From Pedobacter ginsengisoli (GTDB taxonomy: Bacteria > Bacteroidota > Bacteroidia > Sphingobacteriales > Sphingobacteriaceae), in assembly GCF_030244015.1 (NCBI RefSeq), contig NZ_JASSYX010000003.1, positions 1,054,001-1,118,000 of the forward strand: 64,000 nt of DNA. The letters run 5' to 3'. The translations under genes were made by a program, and so were the position numbers. The notes beneath the pieces are model-generated. The model ran no database searches. It saw only the letters and a program-made list of their open reading frames with translations, and was not told the DNA's origin. Positions 8,795 through 17,456 of the stretch are shown here, one piece after another. Position 1 is the first letter of the stretch; each line of letters opens with the position of its first letter.

Positions 8795-9112
8795 ACGGGT
8801 GTGACCCGCATGTGAGGTAAGACCAGGGTTAAGGGAGACAAAGTGGTAGTCATGAACAACGGGCCAGCGGCAACCATCAGGGAAATTGTGGAAATCCCAT
8901 TGAAAAGGTCCCGCAGCAAGAAAAATACTGTACATGATCCAAAGTATATGGAAATTCACGACCGACAGCTGAACCTCCTGATTGATAAGTTTTCTATAGA
9001 GGACTACCGCCGGCGGATGGAATCATGCTATGACTTTCGGGAATGTTGTGGAACGGATAAACCATTTTCTAAAGATATAAGCTCCATCAACCAGTGTGCT
9101 TATGGGCCTTGA
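8795..9112 (+). pseudogene. C-terminal remnant of a nitrate/taurine-type ABC transporter ATPase
   Basis: The reading frame contains KVVVMNNGPAATIREIVEIP, closely like the segment after the H-loop in NrtC/NrtD, SsuB and TauB ATPases (kvvvmtnGPAaxigeilevp), followed by DPKYMEIHDRQLNLL, also typical. Upstream codons approximate the H-loop but hold a TGA (8813-8815), and no Walker A, signature or Walker B motif precedes. The 3' end overlaps the response-regulator gene. A GC-rich stretch before it (8738-8807) holds several dyads, including the palindrome CAACCCGGGTTG. Substrate class is inferred. Confidence 0.5.
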
Positions 9113-9782
9113 GCAGGTTAAAAAATTGCGTTTTATGGCTTTCGCTAACAGGAATCCGTTCATCACCAATGTGAATTCGATTGCGTTCAATATGTTTAAT
9201 TTTATCCAGCGCTACAATATATGATTTATGCACTCGCGAAAATTTCGAAGCCGGCAATAATTGCAGGATGTCGGAGAAAGACATTAAAGTCATAACCGCT
9301 TTATTTTCCAATACAATGGACAAGTAATCTTTCATGCCGACAATATATTGGATTTGACTAAGGTCAATCCGTTCCGTACGGTATTCCGTTTTCACAAAAA
9401 CAAAAGAGGGCTCTGCTATAGTTTGATTTTTCATTTCGTCAGCAACCTTATTCACCGCTTTAATCAATCGATCAAAACCAAAGGGTTTTAACAGATAGTC
9501 AGACACGCTGTACTCATAACTCAGCAAAGCATATTGGCTCTCTGCCGAAGTAATGATAATTTTAGGCAAATTCATTAAGGCTGCCATTAATTGCATCCCG
9601 TCGAGTTCATCCATACAAATGTCCAAAAAGATCAGATCAACTTTACTTCTGTTTAAATAGCTAATGGCGGAAACACCATTATTAAAAGTTGCACGTAAAT
9701 CTAAAAAATCTATTTTTTCAATATACCCTTTTAGCTTTTCTGCAGCAAGGGGTTCGTCTTCAATTATAATGCAAGTGATCAT
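9087..9782 (-). CDS. LytTR-family response regulator
   Basis: 231-residue cytoplasmic DNA-binding response regulator. The receiver domain (1-120) has the acidic pair ED at 9-10, phosphoacceptor D54 (IFLDICMDELDG) and K in LLKPFGFDRL. The C-terminal LytTR domain is marked by FSRVHKSYIVALDKIKHIER. It begins 1 nt after the stop of the upstream histidine kinase, so the two are one operon. Its target genes are unknown; the divergently located copper genes are a candidate only by proximity. Confidence 0.93.
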   Translation of the reverse strand: MITCIIIEDEPLAAEKLKGYIEKIDFLDLRATFNNGVSAISYLNRSKVDLIFLDICMDELDGMQLMAALMNLPKIIITSAESQYALLSYEYSVSDYLLKPFGFDRLIKAVNKVADEMKNQTIAEPSFVFVKTEYRTERIDLSQIQYIVGMKDYLSIVLENKAVMTLMSFSDILQLLPASKFSRVHKSYIVALDKIKHIERNRIHIGDERIPVSESHKTQFFNLLKAHKHTG

Positions 9783-9783
9783 G

Positions 9784-10782
9784 CTACATTAGTGGAATCT
9801 GTAAACTCACTTTAAAGATAGGTCTTGCAGCTACGATTTCAAAGGTGTATCTTCCCGGGAACAGCAGATCCAATCTTCTTTGCAAAGTCTCTAATCCAAA
9901 CCCGCCGTCAACAGCTATTTTGGCAGTATCGTCATAAGGATTACTGCAAGCTAAAGTAAGAATTTTGTTCTCCATGGTAATGGCAATCGAAATGGCCTCG
10001 TTGCTGTATTTTTTGCTATGATGTTTAAAAGCATTTTCGATGATTGGTATAAGCAGGAGTGGCGGAATGCTGTGATCTGATGCTTGACCGCTAATTCTAA
10101 AGTCAATTAGTTTTTCTGCTTTGTATCTTAGCCTGTAAAGGGCTATCACTTTTGCAATATAATCCAGTTCTTTTTGCACGGGCACCAGGTTGCCGGCACT
10201 GTCATAAATCATGTACCGCATCATATCAGAGAGGTTAATCAACGATTGTGAAGCAAGTTCAGGGTCACTTCCAATTAGTGAGTCGATATTATTAAGCGTA
10301 TTGAATAAAAAATGTGGATTAACCTGTGCCTTCAAATAACTTAATTCACTTTCGAGCTGTTTACGTTGCAATTCATTTTTTAATTGCCGGTCTGTAATGC
10401 CATTGAGAAAGCTGGCGAACAAAAATCCCAGAAGTCCAAAAAAGCTTAAAAAAAGAAAACTATTGTGATAAAGGACAGCAGTAATTATTTGATCATCCAG
10501 CTTTAAATAAACTACCGGCAACCCCAGGATAGCAAGGATTCCTGCCGCGTACCAAAGTTTCTTCCGCTTTGACTTTATAAGGCCTTGATATAAGAAATAA
10601 AAAATATAAAACGGAAACAATAACGTGAGCAATAACATAAAAATAGTGGTCCGAACAATACTGTTGCTCAATATCAAATTTGCACCGGAGTCAATAATTA
10701 GCGTTTTAAAGCCTACATATATGACAGCATATAAGAACAACCAAAGCAATAGATGGGCGAAAATTAAATACGGTTTTTTCAT
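9784..10782 (-). CDS. LytS/YehU-type sensor histidine kinase
   Basis: 332 residues. About four hydrophobic helices occupy residues 5-130, with no obvious periplasmic sensor domain. The His_kinase domain begins with VNPHFLFNTLNNIDSLI, where H157 is the phosphorylated histidine, and the ATP-binding part shows PLLLIPIIENAFKHH and GGFGLETLQRRL. Membrane-bound partner of the LytTR regulator that follows immediately. The signal sensed cannot be inferred from sequence. Confidence 0.93.
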   Translation of the reverse strand: MKKPYLIFAHLLLWLFLYAVIYVGFKTLIIDSGANLILSNSIVRTTIFMLLLTLLFPFYIFYFLYQGLIKSKRKKLWYAAGILAILGLPVVYLKLDDQIITAVLYHNSFLFLSFFGLLGFLFASFLNGITDRQLKNELQRKQLESELSYLKAQVNPHFLFNTLNNIDSLIGSDPELASQSLINLSDMMRYMIYDSAGNLVPVQKELDYIAKVIALYRLRYKAEKLIDFRISGQASDHSIPPLLLIPIIENAFKHHSKKYSNEAISIAITMENKILTLACSNPYDDTAKIAVDGGFGLETLQRRLDLLFPGRYTFEIVAARPIFKVSLQIPLM

Positions 10783-11099
10783 TTAAGTATAAATTACCTC
10801 ACTAAGGTCTATCATTTACAAATTCGCAAAGAACAGACTAGACAAGATAGCGGATTTTACCGACCAGTTATGAAGTTTAATCTTCAAGCTGTCAAGTGTT
10901 CATTAGATAACATCATATGCCAAACACATTCATAAATTTAGTGCCGTAGGTCCTCCGTCCGTAAGAGCGACTATAAAAAATGCCCCCTTAAAACGATTAA
11001 TGTAAATTATATAACTTTTTCACAAAATCATGTAAATCCTATGCCTGTCACACAACCTACATTTGTGTCAATAATCGTTTAAACATTATTCAATGAATT
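10783..11099 (+). promoter_or_regulatory. Divergent intergenic region between the LytS kinase and copper genes
   Basis: 317 bp without a gene. A TACATTTG element at 11058-11065 matches the Bacteroidota -7 consensus TAnnTTTG and would start transcription about 28 nt before the HMA gene. I see no clear -33 partner and no strong operator dyad. Confidence 0.35.
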
Positions 11100-11312
11100 A
11101 TGGAAACATTACAATTTAGAACAAACATTAAATGTGGCGGATGCATTGCGACTGTTACACCATATCTTAATGATGTCCCAAAACTGAAAAGCTGGGAGGT
11201 AGATACCGCAACTCAGGAAAAATTGTTGACTATAAACGGAGAGCCTGGACTGGATGAAAATCTAATCATCGATACACTGGAAAAAGCGGGATACCAGGCT
11301 GAAAAAATATAA
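11100..11312 (+). CDS. HMA-domain small metal chaperone
   Basis: 70-residue heavy-metal-associated domain protein with no signal peptide, so cytoplasmic. The metal site is KCGGCIATV with C12 and C15, the CxxC of Atx1/CopZ chaperones. The rest fits the ferredoxin-like HMA fold (WEVDTAT strand, IDTLEKAGY helix). First gene of a plus-strand run of copper-related genes ending with the multicopper oxidase. Copper(I) is the likely cargo from context. Confidence 0.88.
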   Translation: METLQFRTNIKCGGCIATVTPYLNDVPKLKSWEVDTATQEKLLTINGEPGLDENLIIDTLEKAGYQAEKI

Positions 11313-11370
11313 TAAACAATTAATCAGTCCAAATTGTTACCTCTTCGGTACGGTTGGATGATCCCGTATT

Positions 11371-11730
11371 ATGACAAGAAATAAATCCATATCGATGAAA
11401 GCAGCGTTTTTGCTGGTTGTGTTTTCACTGAACACGTTTACCGGTTTTGCTTGCGCCGTCGGGATGGAGATGAATTTCAACAAAGGCCATCATCAGTCTC
11501 AAAACTGCTGCAAGGACGCAGCCACTAAGCTGACCGCAAGTGATAAATTAATACAACGTACTTTTAACACCAGCAAGCTTTCAGTACTTTTTACGATGTT
11601 GCCGGATATTACTCCTCCGCAAAGCCTTGCACACCGTTTACCTGCAAATCTTCCAAATACATCTTTCTCAAGGCATTGCCGATCTCCGATAAAGGATGTA
11701 CGGATTGCGATACAAAGTTTTCAGATTTGA
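11371..11730 (+). CDS. Small secreted Cys/His protein, HYC_CC_PP-like
   Basis: 119 residues with a hydrophobic N-terminal export signal (AAFLLVVFSLNTFTGFACA). The mature part has a His/Met-rich stretch, an NCCKD motif and later ITPPQ, recalling the Bacteroidota HYC_CC_PP family of unknown function found near metal-resistance genes; the HYC motif itself is not recognisable. Location between an HMA chaperone and a DUF3347 protein supports a periplasmic metal-binding role, which is inference. Confidence 0.6.
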   Translation: MTRNKSISMKAAFLLVVFSLNTFTGFACAVGMEMNFNKGHHQSQNCCKDAATKLTASDKLIQRTFNTSKLSVLFTMLPDITPPQSLAHRLPANLPNTSFSRHCRSPIKDVRIAIQSFQI

Positions 11731-11799
11731 TTTAACGTTTAACATTTCCCAGAGGAAACCCTTCCGTTTAAACAATTATTTACTTATTAAATCAAAAAA

Positions 11800-12279
11800 A
11801 TGAAAAATGTACTTCTATTAGTTACTTTAATTGTAACAGCCCTTACACAAACTGGTCGTGCCCAACATGTACACACTACAGACAAAACTAAAGATCTATT
11901 ATCGGCGTACTATAACCTCAAAGCTGCTCTTATAGAGGGAAATACAGCATTTGCTGCGACAAAAGCAGCCGAATTTGCCAAGGTCATTTCTGATACCGAT
12001 GAAAAGACAGCAGATAAAGCTGCGAAAGCATCCCTTCAAAAACATGCCGATGCGCTGGCAGCAAGCAAGGACCTTAAAAGCCAGCGCAAACATTTCTCAG
12101 CTGTTTCTGAGGACATAATTGTGCTGGCCAAAACGGAAAAGCTTTCGGACGCCCCAATTTATCAAATCTATTGCCCAATGAAGAAAAGTAATTGGCTGAG
12201 CAACGAGAAAACCATAAAGAACCCTTACTACGGCAGTACAATGCTTACTTGCGGAAAAGTGGTTGCGACAATCAAATAA
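11800..12279 (+). CDS. DUF3347 domain protein, copper-locus associated
   Basis: 159 residues. A signal peptide ends near GRAQHVH, so the protein is exported. The middle is a helical, Ala/Lys-rich DUF3347 domain (DLLSAYYNLKAALIEGN) and the C-terminus carries YCPMKKSNWLS and YYGSTMLTCGKV, the conserved Cys/Met motif of this family that is often seen fused to or beside copper efflux components. It sits 76 bp ahead of the multicopper oxidase. Binding of Cu by the CPM and MLTC motifs is plausible but not shown. Confidence 0.85.
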   Translation: MKNVLLLVTLIVTALTQTGRAQHVHTTDKTKDLLSAYYNLKAALIEGNTAFAATKAAEFAKVISDTDEKTADKAAKASLQKHADALAASKDLKSQRKHFSAVSEDIIVLAKTEKLSDAPIYQIYCPMKKSNWLSNEKTIKNPYYGSTMLTCGKVVATIK

Positions 12280-12355
12280 TTTCAACAATACGAATCAAGC
12301 TGCCACAAAGCTGGAATCAACATCAAAAGAACTGCTCTCCAGAAACAGATAAGTC

Positions 12356-14716
12356 ATGAAAAATATAATTGTATTTATATTACTAATGGTTCTTTGCGGG
12401 ACCGTTTATGCACAGCACGAAGGACATAGAAATAAAGCCCCGTCCAAACCGAAAGCAAATGTTTCTCAACCAATCAAAAAAAACTCCGGCACCCAGGTTC
12501 AAAACGAAGATGTAAAAGGAAAGAAGATGCATCAACCTAAAAAAGTCCGGTATGACCTGTATGTCAAAGACACGCTCGTAAATTTTACCGGTAAGACGAA
12601 AAGAGCAATTGCCATTAATGGCAGTATCCCGGCCCCTGCGCTGGTATTTACAGAAGGCGATACCGCAGAAGTATATGTACACAACATGATGGACGAAGAA
12701 ACATCTATTCATTGGCACGGCGTATTTTTACCGAACAGGTTTGATGGCGTTCCATACCTGACACAAATGCCAATAAAAGGACATTCTACTTATGTATATA
12801 AATTTCCGGTGATCCAGAACGGCACCTACTGGTACCACAGCCACACCAGGGTACAAGAGCAAAGCGGAATGTATGGCGCACTGATCTTCAACAAAGTCAA
12901 TGAACCCCGAATGCCTGCAATACCGGTTGTGCTGAGCGACTGGACAGACATGGACCCCAAAGAAGTTGACCGTTCCCTCCACAATGCTACTGATTGGTTT
13001 GCGATAAAGAAAGGATCCGTACAGAGCTACGCTGAGGCTATTGGGAAGGGCTACCTTAAAACCAAGGTTGCCAATGAATGGAAACGGATGAACGCCATGG
13101 ATGTCAGTGACGTATATTATGAAAGCTTTCTCACCAACGGGAAGCCAGTGAGCGAATATCGTCAGTTTAAAGCAGGGGACAAAGTAAAACTGCGCATAGT
13201 GGATGGCGGCGCCTCGACCTATTTCTGGCTGACCTGGTCCGGAGGCAAGATTACTGTAGTAGGAAATGATGGCAACGACGTCGAACCCGTAGAAGTTGAC
13301 CGGCTTATCGTAGCTCCGGCGGAGACTTACGATCTGATCGTGACGATCCCCGAAAACATGAGCTACGAATTTCTGGCTACAGCTGAAGACCGTACAAAAT
13401 CTACTTCACTATGGCTGGGCAGCGGAATGAAGATGCCGGCAAAGCCACTCGGAAAACTCAAATACTTTGAGGGCATGAAAATGATGAATGGGATGATGAA
13501 GATGAATGGAGACATGGAGCCTATGGGTATGCAAATGAGCAATCAGCAAATGGACATGAACGTGGTCATGTATCCAGAGGTCACCGGTGTCGAATATGGT
13601 ATCAAAAAAAGCATCCAGAAAAAGAAAACGGCTATGCCAGTAAAAGAGGAGGCTCATAAAGAACATCATATCGACGGAATGGACATGGGAAACGGTGACC
13701 AGCCTGATTTGGTAACCCTCAATTACGCAATGCTGCGTGCCACCGAAAAAACGACGCTGAGGCCAGGTCCGTTAAAAGAGATGCGCTTCGAGTTAACTGG
13801 CAACATGAACCGGTATGTGTGGACCATCGACAATAAAACGGTTTCGGAAAGTGATAAAATCCTGATCAAAAAAGGTGAGAACGTACGGATTGTGCTGTAC
13901 AACAATTCGATGATGCGCCATCCCATGCACCTTCATGGTCATGATTTCCGGGTTTTGAATGGTCAGGGTGACTATGCACCTCTAAAAAATGTCCTGGATA
14001 TTATACCAATGGAAACCGATACCCTCGAATTTGCTGCCACGGAAAGCGGAGACTGGTTTTTCCACTGCCATATCCTCTACCATATGATGAGCGGGATGGG
14101 GAAAATCTTCAGCTATGAAAATTCCCCGCCCAATCCAGAGCTGCCTGACCCAAAATATGCACAGCGCAAACTTTTCAGTGATGACAGGATGTTTCATTTC
14201 ATGGGAAATATAGGCCTTGAGAGTAACGGCAGTGATGGCGAACTGATGCTGGCTAACACCCGTTACCGTTTGTCAACTGAATTCAGGATCGGTCTGGAAT
14301 CTCATCACGGCAATGAAATCGAAACCTATTTCGGGCGGTATTTTGGCAAAATGCAGTGGCTCTTTCCTTTCATTGGGTTCGATTACCACCAGAACAGCAT
14401 GGAAAATGAAATGGAAAACAACCTTTTTGGACAGTCCAGTAATCAAAACAATAGAAAAGCTGTCGTAATCGGTCTTCAGTATACACTGCCTATGCTGGTT
14501 ACTGCGGAGGCAAGACTGGACGATAAAGGAAAGCTGCGCTTCCAGCTGATGCGTGAAGACATGCCGATTACAGCAAGGTTAAGATTGAACTTGATGGGCA
14601 ATACCGATAAAGAGTACATGGCAGGACTGCGCTACAATATAGCTAAATACTTTTCCCTCTCTACGCACTATGATAGCGACATGGGCTATGGGGCAGGAAT
14701 TACCTTGACTTATTAG
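12356..14716 (+). CDS. copA: CopA-like multicopper oxidase with C-terminal outer-membrane-barrel-like extension
   Basis: 786 residues with a signal peptide ending VYAQ. Copper ligands are in place: H119-W-H121 (SIHWHG), H161-S-H163 (WYHSHT), HPMHLHGHDF starting at H522, and HCHILYH at H570-H576 containing the type 1 Cys. Together they give T1, T2 and T3 sites, as in the copper-tolerance oxidase CopA. A Met-rich loop lies at about 373-408 (MKMMNGMMKMNGDM and following). From about residue 605 to the end the protein changes character, with amphipathic strands finishing GAGITLTY, like CopB-type barrels. Classical CopA ends near residue 600, so this looks like a CopA-CopB fusion. Confidence 0.9.
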   Translation: MKNIIVFILLMVLCGTVYAQHEGHRNKAPSKPKANVSQPIKKNSGTQVQNEDVKGKKMHQPKKVRYDLYVKDTLVNFTGKTKRAIAINGSIPAPALVFTEGDTAEVYVHNMMDEETSIHWHGVFLPNRFDGVPYLTQMPIKGHSTYVYKFPVIQNGTYWYHSHTRVQEQSGMYGALIFNKVNEPRMPAIPVVLSDWTDMDPKEVDRSLHNATDWFAIKKGSVQSYAEAIGKGYLKTKVANEWKRMNAMDVSDVYYESFLTNGKPVSEYRQFKAGDKVKLRIVDGGASTYFWLTWSGGKITVVGNDGNDVEPVEVDRLIVAPAETYDLIVTIPENMSYEFLATAEDRTKSTSLWLGSGMKMPAKPLGKLKYFEGMKMMNGMMKMNGDMEPMGMQMSNQQMDMNVVMYPEVTGVEYGIKKSIQKKKTAMPVKEEAHKEHHIDGMDMGNGDQPDLVTLNYAMLRATEKTTLRPGPLKEMRFELTGNMNRYVWTIDNKTVSESDKILIKKGENVRIVLYNNSMMRHPMHLHGHDFRVLNGQGDYAPLKNVLDIIPMETDTLEFAATESGDWFFHCHILYHMMSGMGKIFSYENSPPNPELPDPKYAQRKLFSDDRMFHFMGNIGLESNGSDGELMLANTRYRLSTEFRIGLESHHGNEIETYFGRYFGKMQWLFPFIGFDYHQNSMENEMENNLFGQSSNQNNRKAVVIGLQYTLPMLVTAEARLDDKGKLRFQLMREDMPITARLRLNLMGNTDKEYMAGLRYNIAKYFSLSTHYDSDMGYGAGITLTY

Positions 14717-14783
14717 ATCTGATAATTTAAACACTATGGAAGACGATAGAAATTTCAAAATAGCAGTGACATCGACCAATTAA

Positions 14784-15653
14784 CTACAAAAAGTGTTTCC
14801 TGTAGGCTTTCGGACTCATTCCTGTTACTTTTTTGAAAGTCCTCGAAAAATGTGAAAGGCTTTCGAAGCCAGTCATCCTTGCAATTTCTATGTATTTTGC
14901 CTGGGAGGTCAAGATGAGATACTGCGCCCGCTCGATCCTTTTTTCGTTAATATAGGACAGCGGCCGGGAACCTGTGTACTGCTCGAACAGCCGGGAAAAA
15001 TATTCTGAATTGAGATGGATCCGTTCAGCCAGAAATTTAACTGACAATGGCACATGCAGGTTCATAACAATGTGGCTGATGGTATCCAGGATCTTGACAG
15101 GGATGTGGTCGCGTTCCCTTTGTGCGATGATTTCCGGCGCAGTAAACCGGGAAACCAACTGCAGAAGAATACCCTGGGTTTCCAGGAACTGCGAAGTATT
15201 TTGCTGCATGTTTAATTCCTGATACTCCTTATAAAAAATATCTTTCTCATAGATCTTTGGATCGTCTGACCGGTTTATTCCCCGGCCAGGATTAATAGCA
15301 GTCAGACGCTCGAAGTTTAAAACATCAACTGGTTTTGCCTCAACTTTGAAGATAGACCTGTTTGAAGCGAATAAGGATTTACCATCTGAGGTCTCTTCAA
15401 AAAACTGTACGAAATATTGATTCAGCAACTGCTCACACGACAAATTACACAGTGTAAAACTTGGAATAATATATAGGTAGCCTTCCTCCAGCTTAAGTTT
15501 TTTTTCAAAATGCGAGATCTCCCCTTCACCCCCTGTGATGTAATAAATGCGGTGGTAAGGGCTGATCACATTTCTGTAATTCCATTTTGAATCCAGTTGA
15601 ACGAGGTCAACATTCATCAGAGTGAAGCTGTGGGTCAATATACGTTTGATCAT
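14784..15653 (-). CDS. AraC-family regulator, likely controller of the fucoside locus
   Basis: 289 residues: an N-terminal cupin-like sensor (about 1-150, with YHRIYYITGGEGEI) and a C-terminal double HTH (about 190-289; FLAERIHLNSEYFSRLF and FESLSHFSRTFKKVTGMSPKA). It is transcribed divergently from the GH29 operon with 141 bp between them, so it probably senses a fucose-derived sugar. The gap contains a 21-bp-spaced direct repeat and an inverted repeat suited to AraC dimers. The convergent 3' end is 67 bp from the multicopper oxidase stop. Confidence 0.9.
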   Translation of the reverse strand: MIKRILTHSFTLMNVDLVQLDSKWNYRNVISPYHRIYYITGGEGEISHFEKKLKLEEGYLYIIPSFTLCNLSCEQLLNQYFVQFFEETSDGKSLFASNRSIFKVEAKPVDVLNFERLTAINPGRGINRSDDPKIYEKDIFYKEYQELNMQQNTSQFLETQGILLQLVSRFTAPEIIAQRERDHIPVKILDTISHIVMNLHVPLSVKFLAERIHLNSEYFSRLFEQYTGSRPLSYINEKRIERAQYLILTSQAKYIEIARMTGFESLSHFSRTFKKVTGMSPKAYRKHFL

Positions 15654-15670
15654 TATAACAATACTATAAA

Positions 15671-15780
15671 GTCTGTTTTGAGAAAAAAGATGTCTGTTTT
15701 AGTCTAATATAAACAAAGTAATACACATTACATTTGATAAGACAAATGATCTTACAATCGATTGTCTTAGAATATATTTG
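15671..15780 (+). promoter_or_regulatory. AraC/GH29 divergent control region: direct repeat, dyad and -7 element
   Basis: GTCTGTTTT occurs at 15671-15679 and again at 15692-15700, start-to-start 21 bp, two helical turns as for AraC half-sites. A perfect dyad TAAGACAA / TTGTCTTA (15738-15745, 15762-15769) follows. TATATTTG at 15773-15780 matches the Bacteroidota -7 element exactly and would start transcription just before ATG 15795; a second match, TACATTTG, lies at 15729-15736. Confidence 0.5.
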
Positions 15781-15794
15781 CCAACCAAATAAAC

Positions 15795-17441
15795 ATGATG
15801 AAACGGAGAACCTTAATTAAAGGCGGTCTTGCAGGACTTGCCACTTTATACACTGCCAGGTCCTTTGCACATTTGCAATCGGCCCGCTTGCCGTCTATAA
15901 AAGAAGAGCCTTTCCTCCCCACCTGGGACTCATTGGCACAATACCGTGTTCCCGATTGGTTCAGGGACGCCAAGTTTGGCGTTTGGGCACACTGGGGGCC
16001 TCAGTGCCAACCCGAGCGTGGCGATTGGTATGCGCGCGGGATGTACCAGGAAGGCAGCGACCAATATCAATACCACTGTGAAAAATATGGTCACCCTTCA
16101 AAATTTGGCTTCAAGGACGTCATTAACGAGTGGAAAGCGGAACGCTGGGATCCCGAATATTTGGTCGGCTTATATAAAAAAGCAGGCGCAAGGTATTTTA
16201 TGGCCCTGGCCAACCACCACGATAACCTCGATCTATTTGACAGTAAGCACCAGCGCTGGAACTCGATCAACCTTGGCCCTAAGAAAGACCTCATGGCCGG
16301 TTGGGCAAAGGCGGCCAAAAGACAGGGGCTGCCACTTGGAGTAAGTGTGCATTCGGCCCATGCCTGGAGGTGGTACGAGACAGCACAGCGATCGGATACG
16401 AAAGGCCCGATGGCGGGAGTTCCGTATGATGGGCAGATGACTGCCAAACATGGCGACGGGACCTGGTGGCAGGGTTATGATCCGCAAGAATTGTATGCGC
16501 AGAACCATCCTTTGAGCAAGGATAGTCTGAACGACCACGCTATTCACGGTCAGTGGAACTGGGGCAACGGCGTATATCCGCCCTCTAAGGCTTACTGCGA
16601 TAATTTTTACGACCGAACGCTCGACCTCATTGAGAAATATGATCCCGAACTGGTATACTTTGACGATACAGTTTTGCCGCTATGGCCCGTCAGTGATGCA
16701 GGATTACGTATTGCAGCACACTTATACAATAAAAGTATCCGTAAAAACGGAAAGCTAAGTGCAGTAGTTTGTGGTAAAATACTGGATGCTCAGCAGCGAA
16801 AATGCATGGTCTGGGACATTGAACGCGGTCAAAGCAATGCAATCGAACCGTTACCATGGCAGACAGACACATGCCTTGGGCAATGGCATTACGACAGAAG
16901 GGTTTACGATAATAATCACTATAAATCAGCAAAAACAGTTATCCATACCCTTGTGGATATCATTAGCAAAAACGGAAACCTGATGCTCAACGTCCCGTTA
17001 AGGGGCGACGGATCTATAGATGACAAGGAACTTGCCATTGTAGAAGGCATTGGCAAATGGATTGCGATAAATGGTGAGGGAGTGTATGGCACCCGTCCAT
17101 GGAAAGTGTTTGGCGAAGGCCCGGCTATTGAATCTGTTGCTCCATTGAGTGCTCAAGGCTTTAACGAAGGCAAAGGCAAGCCTTTTGGGCCGGCAGACAT
17201 ACGCTTTGTCGTCAAAGGGAAAACCCTGTACGCAACGTTATTGGGATGGCCATCAGACAATACGGCCCTTGTCAAAACCTTAAAAGCTGGAGCTCATGGA
17301 AAAGTAGAAAAAGTCAGCTTATTGGGACATGGTAAAAAACTTAATTTCACACAGACTGCTGACGGGTTAAAGGTGAGTTTGCCAGAACAACCATCAGGAG
17401 ATATCGCTTTCATATTGAAACTGGAAGGTTCATTTGTTTAA
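15795..17441 (+). CDS. GH29 alpha-L-fucosidase
   Basis: 548 residues. The N-terminus MMKRRTLIKGGLAGL looks like an export signal with Tat character. The catalytic barrel begins VPDWFRDAKFGVWAHWGPQ, the GH29 opening motif, then YFMALANHHDN. ELVYFDDTVLP places the candidate nucleophile at D290/D291. KNGNLMLNVPLRGDG is the usual end of the catalytic domain, followed by a beta-sandwich tail. It releases terminal L-fucose in the periplasm. First gene of a plus-strand operon continuing into fucose oxidation genes 16 bp downstream. Confidence 0.93.
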   Translation: MMKRRTLIKGGLAGLATLYTARSFAHLQSARLPSIKEEPFLPTWDSLAQYRVPDWFRDAKFGVWAHWGPQCQPERGDWYARGMYQEGSDQYQYHCEKYGHPSKFGFKDVINEWKAERWDPEYLVGLYKKAGARYFMALANHHDNLDLFDSKHQRWNSINLGPKKDLMAGWAKAAKRQGLPLGVSVHSAHAWRWYETAQRSDTKGPMAGVPYDGQMTAKHGDGTWWQGYDPQELYAQNHPLSKDSLNDHAIHGQWNWGNGVYPPSKAYCDNFYDRTLDLIEKYDPELVYFDDTVLPLWPVSDAGLRIAAHLYNKSIRKNGKLSAVVCGKILDAQQRKCMVWDIERGQSNAIEPLPWQTDTCLGQWHYDRRVYDNNHYKSAKTVIHTLVDIISKNGNLMLNVPLRGDGSIDDKELAIVEGIGKWIAINGEGVYGTRPWKVFGEGPAIESVAPLSAQGFNEGKGKPFGPADIRFVVKGKTLYATLLGWPSDNTALVKTLKAGAHGKVEKVSLLGHGKKLNFTQTADGLKVSLPEQPSGDIAFILKLEGSFV

Positions 17442-17456
17442 ATCAGCAGAATAGAG

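Noticed and set aside
10920..10990. Possible structured RNA between the kinase and copper genes
   Set aside because: The short GC patch does not form a convincing stem and lacks a terminator.
13409..13669. His-rich minus-strand open frame
   Set aside because: It is the antisense of the Met-rich loop of the multicopper oxidase (ATG-rich gives CAT-rich).
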